Assembly (NCBI RefSeq): GCF_016612545.1
Contig: NZ_JAENRY010000042.1
Coordinates: forward strand, 1 to 47,614
From: Streptomyces sp. MBT65
Lineage (GTDB): Bacteria; Actinomycetota; Actinomycetes; Streptomycetales; Streptomycetaceae
Direction: 5' to 3'
Length of the DNA: 47,614 nucleotides
Made by a program: the position numbers and the translations under genes
Shown: positions 41,049 to 47,614 of the stretch, piece by piece
Position numbering within the stretch: the first letter of the stretch is position 1
Layout of the letters: each line of letters opens with the position of its first letter
Notes under the pieces: model-generated
Database searches by the model: none
Seen by the model: the letters and a program-made list of their open reading frames with translations, nothing else
Told to the model about the DNA's origin: nothing

Positions 41049-41076
41049 AGTCGGCAGTCGGCAGTCGGCAGTCGGC
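41049..41076. repeat. heptamer tandem repeat AGTCGGC x4
   Basis: Four exact copies of AGTCGGC in a row, just downstream of the stop of the minus-strand chimeric gene at 41099. A short simple repeat, possibly prone to slippage; no function can be assigned. Confidence 0.8.
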
Positions 41077-41098
41077 ATGGTCGCCGCCGCCAGGGGCG

Positions 41099-42049
41099 TC
41101 AGTGGACAGGCAGCGGCAGGACGCGCCGATAGGCGGCGACGACCACGGCCGCCACCACAACGTGCATCGCCATCAGCGCGGCGACGGCCAGCGACCCACT
41201 GCCGGGCGTACCGCCACCGAGCAGGGACAGGTCGGGCGCGAACGACACGACCACGAGCACGGACACCAGCCACCGCAGCAACCCGGCCGGATTCTTTGCG
41301 GCGCGACGGACGACCGCCCAGCCGATGGCGCCGAGGACGACGCCGAACACCGTCAGCGGCGCGTACACGGAGAGGTGCAGCGGATCGAAGTCCTCCGACG
41401 CCCCCGCCGCGTGGGCGAGCACCGCGACCACCGCATTTCCGAGGACGGCCACGACAGCCGCCGCGAGAATGCCCTGCTGGGCGGCATCAAGGTTGACGTA
41501 TACCTGGTCACAGGGGCGCAGGTCCGTGGTGTGCTGGGCCGCGGCGAGATCCTCGCTGGTCCAGGGCCGGACCGTGAGGTCGAGGTGGGGGCTGGCAATG
41601 ATGACCAGGCCGCTGCGGTGTGCACTGCTCAGGCGGGCGTAGCGGACCTGTCGCCGGTTGCCGTTCTCCTGCGGGAGCACGTATGGCGTCTTGAGGTCGT
41701 CGACGCAGGCGGTGAATCGGCCGACGCGGACGGCAGCGGTGGTGCCGGAGTAGGCCTCGCCCGGGCCGAGCCCGAACCATTCACCAGTGTCGACGTCCCG
41801 CGGGAGGGCGACGTGGATGCCGACGCGCGGGAGGGGCCAGGGCCAGGTTCCGACGGGCTCGGTGGTCGGCGAGAGTATCAGCAGCCCGGGGTCCTCGGCG
41901 TCGGCCGCCCAGCGGGACACGGTACGCATGGCGTAGGCGGCGGGGGCGGTGCGGGTGGTGACGTCCAGGCCGCCGTCGTGGGGCCGGATACGGACGGCCC
42001 AGTGCCCCACATGCACCCAGCCCGCCGTACCGCGTCGGCCGCTGGTCAC
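41099..42049 (-). CDS. chimeric ORF: beta-galactosidase C-terminal domain fused to DUF6069-type membrane protein
   Basis: A single 316-residue frame from GTG 42049. Residues about 18-190 match domain 5 (Bgal_small_N) of GH2 beta-galactosidases: LDVTTRTAPAAYAMRTVSRW, GEWFGLGPGEAYSGTTAAVR, TPYVLPQENGNRRQVRYARL and LDLTVRPWTSEDLAAAQHTT. It breaks at VYVNLDAAQQGI, where the enzyme would continue to its last residues. Residues about 190-316 are a four-helix membrane protein (VVAVLGNAVVAVLAHAAGAS, YAPLTVFGVVLGAIGWAVV) of the DUF6069 type lacking its own start. The join, near 41487, is in frame. The catalytic domains of the galactosidase are absent. It is probably a recombination product, possibly still expressed. 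Confidence 0.7.
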   Translation of the reverse strand: MTSGRRGTAGWVHVGHWAVRIRPHDGGLDVTTRTAPAAYAMRTVSRWAADAEDPGLLILSPTTEPVGTWPWPLPRVGIHVALPRDVDTGEWFGLGPGEAYSGTTAAVRVGRFTACVDDLKTPYVLPQENGNRRQVRYARLSSAHRSGLVIIASPHLDLTVRPWTSEDLAAAQHTTDLRPCDQVYVNLDAAQQGILAAAVVAVLGNAVVAVLAHAAGASEDFDPLHLSVYAPLTVFGVVLGAIGWAVVRRAAKNPAGLLRWLVSVLVVVSFAPDLSLLGGGTPGSGSLAVAALMAMHVVVAAVVVAAYRRVLPLPVH

Positions 42050-42206
42050 TACCCGGCGTTGTCGAGGTCCATCAGCTTCTCGAAGAAGAACTCATGCTTC
42101 AGGAACGACACGTCGTACTCGTGCCCCGGATTCGGCGGGATCAGCTGAGCCGCCTGGACCAGGCGCCAGCCGTCGCACAGGGCGGCCACGCCCGTCTCGT
42201 AGGGAG
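42049..42206 (-). pseudogene. conserved hypothetical protein, C-terminal fragment
   Basis: A minus frame without start reads YETGVAALCDGWRLVQAAQL, then IPPNPGHEYDVSFLKHEFFF and EKLMDLDNAG before TAG at 42049-42051. The LxPPxPGxEYxxxxLKHEFFFEKL ending is typical of a Streptomyces family of unknown function. Its TAG overlaps the GTG of the chimeric gene. The rest is missing, replaced by the ISL3 relic at about 42206. Confidence 0.5.
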
Positions 42207-43163
42207 GCAACGGTAGCCAAGTGGCTGGCCGACCATCCCGGTGTCGAGGTGATCTGCCGCGACCGTTCCCTTGCCTTCGCCGAGGCCGTGGAGAAAGCCG
42301 TCAACCGCCATCGTGCCCTGCTGCGCGAACCGCCGGAGAAAAACTCCCAGTCCGTCACGGTGCCGGACATGGCAGAGCCGGCACCCGACGCTCCGGCCGG
42401 GCAGCGTCGGTCCGACCGTCTCTCGGACCGGGTCCGCAATCAGCAAGCATCCGTCCACGACCTGCTCGGCCAGGGCATCCCACTGCGCGTTATCGCCCGG
42501 CAGTTTGGCCTGGCCCGCAACACCGTCCGCCGCCTCGCCCACGCGGCGACCGCGCATGAACTCCTCGTCGGACGCTGGACGGGCGGTACGAGCATCCTCG
42601 ATCCCTACAAGCCTTACCTGCACCAACGGTGGAGCGAGGGCCTGATCTCGGCCCGCCGCCTGTTCGAGGAGCTTCGCGAGCGCGGATACGAAGGCGGCGA
42701 GAGCGTCGTCAAGGAGTACGTGCGAAAGCTCCGCGAAGCCTTCCCCCACGATGATCCGCCCCGCAGGAATCCCTCGGTGCGGGACGTGACCAGCTGGATC
42801 ACCCGGCACCCCGACCGTCTCAACGACGACCAGGCCCAGCAGCTCAAAGCCGTCCTGGCCCGCTGCCCGGAGCTGGAGCAGACCGCCCAACACATTCGGG
42901 CATTCGCCGAGTTGATGAACAACCGGCAAGGCCGGCACCTCGACCAGTGGATCGACCGCGTCCAGTCCGACGACCTGCCCGCCCTGCACAGCTTCGTCAA
43001 CGGTACCTGCCAGGACTTCGACGCCGTTGTCGCCGGCCTGAGCCTGCGTTTCAGCTCCGGCGCAGTCGAAGGCCACAACAACAAGATCAAGATGCTGAAG
43101 CGTCAGATGTTCGGCGTCGCCAACTTCGACCTCCTGCGCAAGCGGGTCCTCCTCGCGACATGA
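42207..43163 (+). pseudogene. ISL3-family transposase, C-terminal half with internal deletion
   Basis: The plus frame enters ISL3 sequence at TVAKWLADHPGVEVICRDRS. It continues directly with LAFAEAVEKAVNRHRALLRE, where intact members have about 25 more residues (the VADRWHLWHNL block) in between. A helix-turn-helix region (IPLRVIARQFGLARNTVRRL) follows, then the catalytic Glu block GAVEGHNNKIKMLKRQMFGV ahead of a stop at 43161-43163. The N-terminal zinc fingers and first Asp are missing. This half complements the N-terminal half at 16534-17062. Confidence 0.8.
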
Positions 43164-43905
43164 GGCCGTTCATGATCGCGGGTTCGGTGACCCTCCGTGG
43201 CTCCGGCACTGAAAGTGATCCAGAACCAGTTTCAGGCGTCGCCGACAGACCCGAAAGCGGGACAGGATGCCCAATGCGCCGCCTGCGGGCGCGTCGACCG
43301 GGAGACTCATATGTCAACGGCCACTCATACACAGCGGCCGTTCTCTCGTGCTTCGTGACTCGACCTCTCGAAGGGTGGAGAACAGCCGCCCCTGCTGTCC
43401 CGGGAAGAGCAGCAGATCAGCAGGTCGGGTGACCTGCGAGGTTGAACGCCAAGCTTGGAGACCTCTGGTGAACCGATGTGCGTCACCCGGAGGTTGAGCA
43501 CGGGTGACGCACCTGCCACCGCGTTCGCCGAAGAACGGCGCCGCACGGTCCTGAACCGTCGCACACAGCGGGTCGCTCAGCCGGCTGCACCCCGTTGAGC
43601 CAAGGGCACCCGGCGATCCGAGAAAACGCCCCGTTTCGTCACCCTTGTTCGCACCTGACCCCCTCCGGAACGTGGCCGCCCCATGGGGAGCACCGGGCGC
43701 CTCACGGCATGAACAACCTCCCCCGTTCACTGAAGACAGTTCCGCCCGAGCGGGCGCCCCGCGCTCACGAGCCGCATCCCACCCCGGCGTCGGAATAGCG
43801 CCGATCGTGACACGAAAGTGATTATTCACCCCAAAAGCCCGATTTAATGCTCATTGCCGTTCGCATACATAACTCGGGGGCCCGCTCCACGAGACGAGGA
43901 ACGGC
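43164..43905. other. 740-base gene-free region before the surface-protein gene
   Basis: The first part should hold the right end of the ISL3 relic, though no clear inverted repeat was found. It contains the perfect hairpin at 43478-43512. The last part has the promoter of the SpaA-domain gene, with GAGGAA just before ATG 43906. No protein-coding frame is convincing. Confidence 0.55.
43478..43512. terminator. perfect 12-base inverted repeat
   Basis: GTGCGTCACCCG and CGGGTGACGCAC pair perfectly around an 11-base loop. It lies in the gap between the ISL3 relic and the surface-protein gene. It could be a terminator or a regulator binding site; no U-tract follows. Confidence 0.5.
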
Positions 43906-46860
43906 ATGCTGAGAGAAAGACCAGGTGCCCGGCGACTCGCCGCCGGGCTGACGCTGGCCCTGTGCGCGGCGACGGCGCCGACGGCGCAGGGATACGGGCC
44001 GGTGTCCGCGCGGTCGAAGGGGGTCGGGGACGGCACGGTCACCGTGCGGGTGGTGACCGAGGTGAACGCGAACGGCGCGTACGACAGCGTCCTGGAGCCC
44101 GGGATGGCCGGGGTGAAGGTCGCCCTCCGGGACGACTCGGGCCACACGCTGACAGCGACGACCGGAGCCGACGGCACCGTCACCTTCGCACCGGCGTCCT
44201 CCGCGCTGACCGGCGGCAAGTACCGCATCGACGTGGCCGACCCCGACTCCGCCACCTACTCCCCCGCCGTCGCGGGCCTTGGCAGCGGTGCGGACGTCAT
44301 CCGCAGCAACACCGGGTTCGTGAACGTCTCGGGCGGCACGAACGTCACGTACACGACCGGCTTCTGGGATCCGGGCCTGTACTGCCAGGAGAACCCGACC
44401 CTCGTCACGTGCTCGCTCGCCAAGGGAGATGCCACCGGCCGCAAGGGGCTGGTCACCTTCGCCGGGGACTTCTCCGGCACACACCCCGGCGGCACCGTCA
44501 CCCAACTGACCGACAACACCGCGCAGCAGGCAGTGTTCGGCATCGGCACCGACCGCACCGGAAACGTGTACACGGGCACTCTGGTCAAGCGGCACACCGC
44601 CTACGGGCCGGCCGGCGCCGTCCCGGCGATCTACCGCTACAACGCCACCAGCAAGGCCGTCTCCACGTTCCTCACGCTGCCCGGCACCCTCACCGCCCAC
44701 GACAGCACCGGCAACTACCTCCACGACGACGCGGTCTACGGCCGCGTCGGCCGGGAGGGCGTCGGCGACGTGGACGTCTCCGGGGACGGCAAGACCCTGT
44801 ACGCCGTCAACCTCGGCGACGGCAAGCTGTACACCGTGCCCCTCCAGGGCAGCGGCGATGGCGTCACCCCGGGCACGGTGTCCTCGTACGCCGTGCCGAA
44901 GCCGTCGTCCTGCGTGGGCGACTGGCACCCGTACGGCATCGGAGTGCGCGGCAAGCGGGTCCTCGTCGGCGGAGTGTGCGGTGCCGAGTCCACCGTCAGC
45001 TCCACGGCTCCGCACGGCGATCCCACCCAACTCAGCGCCCACGTGTACGAGTTCGGGAGTGGTGGCTTCACCGAACTGTTCTCCACCGGCCTCGCCTACG
45101 AGCGCGGCTGCGCCTACCGTTTCCTCGGAGCGCCGGACTCCGCCTACCGCTGCGCCGACGCCACCCGGGTCGGCGAGGTGATGAGCGCGGACTGGGAGGC
45201 GTGGAACCAACGGGTCCCCGCCCCTGAGACGCACCGGTTCGTGGCCGCGCCCCAGCCGATGCTGACCAACCTGGAGATCGCCGACAACGGCGACCTGGTC
45301 CTCGGCTTCCGCGACCGGTTCGCCGACATGCAGGGACAGGGCACGTACGACTACGGCGGCAACACGCTCGTCAGCGCCATCGCCGCCGGTGACGTTCTGC
45401 GCGCGTGCGCCTCGGGGACGAGCTACACCCTGGAGTCGAACGGCAGCTGCGGCCCGCTCACCGGGAATCTGACGGGCAACGAACTCGGCCCCGGCGGCGG
45501 CGAGTTCTACGATGACCTCACCGTCCTGTCCGACGCCCACCACGACCAGATCACCGAGGGTGGACTGGTCCTCCAGCCGTACCGCAAGAAGCTGTGGAGC
45601 ACGGCCTTCGACCCGTACACGAACAGCGCCTTCGAGCAGGGTGTGCGTCGCTGGAACTCGGAGAACGGCTCCATCGAGGGCGCCCTGACCGTCGAGTCGA
45701 CCTTCTCCTCGGGCTCCGACCTGTTCGGCAAGGGCAACGGGCTCGCGGACCTGGAGATCATCTGCGATCAGGCGCCCGTACAGATCGGCAACCGGGTGTG
45801 GTTCGACACGGACCGCGACGGCGTCCAGGACCCCTCCGAACCGCCGATCGCCGGCGTGAAGGTGACGCTGACGCCGAAGGGCGGAGGTGACCCGATCACC
45901 GTCACGACGGACGCGAACGGCGAGTACTACGTCGGCACCGCCCAGGGCCTCAAACCGAACGCCGCGTACGACATCGTCTTCGACTACAGCGGCGTCGACC
46001 CCTCCGAGCTGCCCGGCTCGCCTTCCATGGACGAGCTGCGCTGGACGACCCAGAATGCCGGTGACGACCGGCTCACCGACTCCGACGTGGACGACGAGGG
46101 CCGCACCGGAGTGAGCGTCGGCGACCCCGGTTACGTCAACCACGGCATCGACGCCGGTGTCAGCGCCCGGCAGCGGGGCCATCTCACGGTCGTCAAGAAG
46201 GACAAGGTGACCGGGAAGCCGCTCGCGGGCGCGTCCTTCGAACTGTGGCGGGAGACCAACGGCACGGACGGGCTGCAGACCTCGGGCGCCGATCCGGACA
46301 CCAAGGCGGGCGGTACGTGCACGACGGGGGCGGACGGCCACTGTGTCTTCCGCGATCTGCCGCTCGGCGCCTACTACGTGCGCGAGACGGCGGTCCCCAA
46401 GGGCTATGTCCTGCCCGGCAATCCGGTCTCCGGCCCGTACTCCCTCACCGCCGACAACGCAGTCGAGGGCGACGGCAAGGTCGTCACCCTCACCAACCGG
46501 CCCGACCTCAGACTCACTCTGCTGAAGAAGGACGCCAAGACCGAGCGTCCGCTCGAAGGCGCGGTGTTCGAACTGTGGCGGGAGTCCAACGGCACCACGG
46601 GACTCCAGACGGCAGGCACCCACCGGGACACTCTCCAGGACTCGGGCTGCGCCACGGACGAGCGGGGACGCTGCGCCTTCCGGCAATTGCCGGGCGGCAC
46701 GTACTACCTGCGCGAGACCGCCGTCCCCGAGGGCTACGTCCTGCCGGCGAACCGGGTCTCGGGACCGTACGACCTCACCGCAGGCAACGCGGACACGGGC
46801 GACGGACTCGTCGTCACCCTTCACAACAGGCGCGGCGAGCCGTGCAAGGGCAAATGCTGA
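43906..46860 (+). CDS. large secreted protein with SdrD-type and tandem SpaA (Cna-B) domains
   Basis: A 984-residue secreted protein from ATG 43906 with AGGAA upstream and a Sec signal (ARRLAAGLTLALCAATAPTA). An SdrD_B-like domain (about 40-135) is followed by a Cys-containing beta-propeller-like middle (about 150-600: DVDVSGDGKTLYAVNLGDGK, LEIADNGDLVLGFRDRFAD). A second SdrD_B domain (about 625-740) reads QIGNRVWFDTDRDGVQDPSE. Two tandem SpaA domains follow (about 758-865 and 868-978). Each has a Lys (VVKKD, LLKKD), a Glu (YVRETAVP, YLRETAVP) and an Asn (TNR, HNR) suitable for an internal isopeptide bond. There is no LPxTG or C-terminal TM segment; the protein ends GEPCKGKC. It is likely a surface or matrix protein. 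Confidence 0.85.
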   Translation: MLRERPGARRLAAGLTLALCAATAPTAQGYGPVSARSKGVGDGTVTVRVVTEVNANGAYDSVLEPGMAGVKVALRDDSGHTLTATTGADGTVTFAPASSALTGGKYRIDVADPDSATYSPAVAGLGSGADVIRSNTGFVNVSGGTNVTYTTGFWDPGLYCQENPTLVTCSLAKGDATGRKGLVTFAGDFSGTHPGGTVTQLTDNTAQQAVFGIGTDRTGNVYTGTLVKRHTAYGPAGAVPAIYRYNATSKAVSTFLTLPGTLTAHDSTGNYLHDDAVYGRVGREGVGDVDVSGDGKTLYAVNLGDGKLYTVPLQGSGDGVTPGTVSSYAVPKPSSCVGDWHPYGIGVRGKRVLVGGVCGAESTVSSTAPHGDPTQLSAHVYEFGSGGFTELFSTGLAYERGCAYRFLGAPDSAYRCADATRVGEVMSADWEAWNQRVPAPETHRFVAAPQPMLTNLEIADNGDLVLGFRDRFADMQGQGTYDYGGNTLVSAIAAGDVLRACASGTSYTLESNGSCGPLTGNLTGNELGPGGGEFYDDLTVLSDAHHDQITEGGLVLQPYRKKLWSTAFDPYTNSAFEQGVRRWNSENGSIEGALTVESTFSSGSDLFGKGNGLADLEIICDQAPVQIGNRVWFDTDRDGVQDPSEPPIAGVKVTLTPKGGGDPITVTTDANGEYYVGTAQGLKPNAAYDIVFDYSGVDPSELPGSPSMDELRWTTQNAGDDRLTDSDVDDEGRTGVSVGDPGYVNHGIDAGVSARQRGHLTVVKKDKVTGKPLAGASFELWRETNGTDGLQTSGADPDTKAGGTCTTGADGHCVFRDLPLGAYYVRETAVPKGYVLPGNPVSGPYSLTADNAVEGDGKVVTLTNRPDLRLTLLKKDAKTERPLEGAVFELWRESNGTTGLQTAGTHRDTLQDSGCATDERGRCAFRQLPGGTYYLRETAVPEGYVLPANRVSGPYDLTAGNADTGDGLVVTLHNRRGEPCKGKC

Positions 46861-46910
46861 CGGGTAACCCCCCGAAGTGAGCGGCACACACCCGCAAGGG
46901 TGACGCTGCG

Positions 46911-46946
46911 CGGGCCGCGCACCGGTGTCGACCGGCGCGCGGCCCG
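46911..46946. terminator. strong terminator hairpin
   Basis: CGGGCCGCGC pairs with GCGCGGCCCG (ten bases), and the inner CCGGT...ACCGG extends the stem around a GTCG loop. It lies 50 bases after the surface-protein stop and before the next gene. Confidence 0.75.
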
Positions 46947-46966
46947 TCCCCGTGTAAGAGACGTTC

Positions 46967-47614
46967 ATGCGAACAAAGGCAACATCCGTGCGGGCGCGGA
47001 CACCACGCGCCCGCACCTGGGCGGCTCTGACCCTCGTCGCGGCGCTCTCCGCGTGCGGCTGGCTGTGGCTCACCGGTCACGACGGATCCGGCCCCCGCCC
47101 CCTGACCGCGGGCGAGACCCAGCGCCTGGCCCTCGCCCGCTTCCGCACGTACCAGGGCAGCCGTCCACCGAGGTCACCGTGCACGCACCGGTGCCCGGCA
47201 CCACCGCCGTCGTGCACGCGGTGGTGGACCAGCGACGGCACCGCGCGGTGGGCTGGTACGAGACGACGTCCGGTACCGCACAGGGCGGACGGGGCCTGCT
47301 GGCCTGGGACGGCACAGGACTGGCGCTGGCCCGTCCCAAGGGCACCACGGTCGCGGTCGGGTCTGTCCCTCAGGCCGTTCGAGAGGCCGGCCGACTCACA
47401 CCGGACGCGTGGATCCGGCGCCCGTTCGGTCACGACGCGTTCGACACGGCCCTGCGGCTGACACTCACCCTGGCCGCCGACCGCCCCGACAATGCCCAGC
47501 TCCTCGCCCAGTCAGGGGCCCTCCACCTGCGTGAGGAGGACGTCGACGGCAGCTCCTACGACGTCTTCTCCGGCCCCCGCCCCCGTCCCAACGCCTCCGC
47601 GAGCCCCGCCGCCG
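46967..47614 (+). pseudogene. secreted/membrane-anchored protein, frameshifted, runs off the window
   Basis: ATG 46967 (GTG 46988 possible) opens a basic start and a hydrophobic segment ending LVAALSACGWLWLTG, readable as a TM anchor or a lipoprotein signal (LSAC lipobox). The frame continues GPRPLTAGETQRLALARFRT. Near 47162 the protein-like sequence moves one base over: STEVTVHAPVPGTTAVVHAV, then RAVGWYETTSGTAQGGRGLL and DTALRLTLTLAADRPDNAQL, which is still open at the window end. A one-base deletion or a sequencing error explains this. The whole resembles a Streptomyces secreted hypothetical protein. Confidence 0.65.

Larger units (their letters stand above)
40719..41098. other. 380-base upstream region of the MFS gene
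   Basis: No gene is supported. It contains a perfect ATCCAC/GTGGAT dyad (40898-40912), a likely regulator site, and a heptamer tandem repeat (41049-41076) next to the stop of the chimeric gene on the minus strand. Confidence 0.6.

Noticed and set aside
43314..43829. 171-codon minus frame in the gap before the surface protein
   Set aside because: Composition (Arg, Gly, Pro, Ser) and third-position bias do not fit coding; it spans a perfect hairpin and has no ribosome site.
43822..47073. 1083-codon minus-strand frame
   Set aside because: It is antisense to the SpaA-domain gene, has no domains and arises from high GC codon bias.

Overview
The window looks like Streptomyces or a close relative. 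It has high GC with G/C-biased third codon positions, many GTG and TTG starts, and SigE-type ECF, AraC, LysR and TetR regulators. It also carries GH25 lysozyme, IS701, ISL3 and IS5 relics, and Rhs/HINT polymorphic-toxin debris typical of Streptomyces chromosome arms. No rRNA, tRNA or CRISPR array was seen.

Layout. 0.1-3.7 kb: a small membrane protein and a two-component system whose kinase is a tandem duplicated fusion. 3.9-5.1 kb: relics of a subtilisin-like protease and of an integrase-like protein. 5.0-6.8 kb: a small membrane protein, a NUDIX hydrolase and a HAD phosphatase that runs into an IS5 relic. 7.0-9.6 kb: a decayed IS701 transposase, a coiled-coil/winged-helix protein and the N-terminus of a possible Y-family polymerase. 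9.6-12.9 kb: an esterase and an ABM monooxygenase divergent from an AraC regulator, then fragments of an SDR and of a membrane protein. 12.9-16 kb: an ECF sigma factor with a coupled membrane partner, a GH25 lysozyme and a small ferredoxin-like-fold protein. 16.5-20.4 kb: a breakpoint-rich zone with an ISL3 N-terminal half, a HINT/toxin relic, a low-GC immunity-like gene, a toxin tip, an integrase C-terminus, a second possible immunity gene, an amber-interrupted TetR and an IS5 N-terminus. 20.4-27 kb: a metabolic cassette (quinone oxidoreductase, alpha/beta hydrolase, EthD-like protein, crotonase, SDR) bracketed by two paralogous TetR regulators. 27-29.2 kb: an Rhs DNRLRE relic, a Cys-containing N-terminal fragment and a truncated ankyrin protein. 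29.2-40.7 kb: an intact, tightly packed ten-gene aromatic-type catabolic operon on the minus strand, with a divergent LysR regulator and an MFS transporter. 41-43.2 kb: a beta-galactosidase/DUF6069 chimeric ORF, another C-terminal gene fragment and the C-terminal half of an ISL3 transposase. 43.9-47.6 kb: a large secreted SdrD/SpaA-domain protein and a frameshifted membrane or lipoprotein gene running off the window.

How the genes work together. The best candidate for an undescribed system is the catabolic operon at 29.2-38.3 kb with LysR and MFS genes. It combines a flavin monooxygenase, an extradiol dioxygenase, an ACMSD-like amidohydrolase, a cyclase/formamidase-like hydrolase, two FAH-family enzymes, two SDRs and a two-subunit CoA transferase, nearly all translationally coupled. 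This is read as ring hydroxylation, meta-cleavage, hydrolysis or decarboxylation, and CoA activation of an oxo-acid; the substrate cannot be named from sequence. ATCCAC/GTGGAT boxes sit in both regulatory gaps around LysR and MFS. The second theme is the mosaic of breakpoints: about twenty truncated genes meet at abrupt junctions, which suggests repeated illegitimate or IS-mediated recombination.
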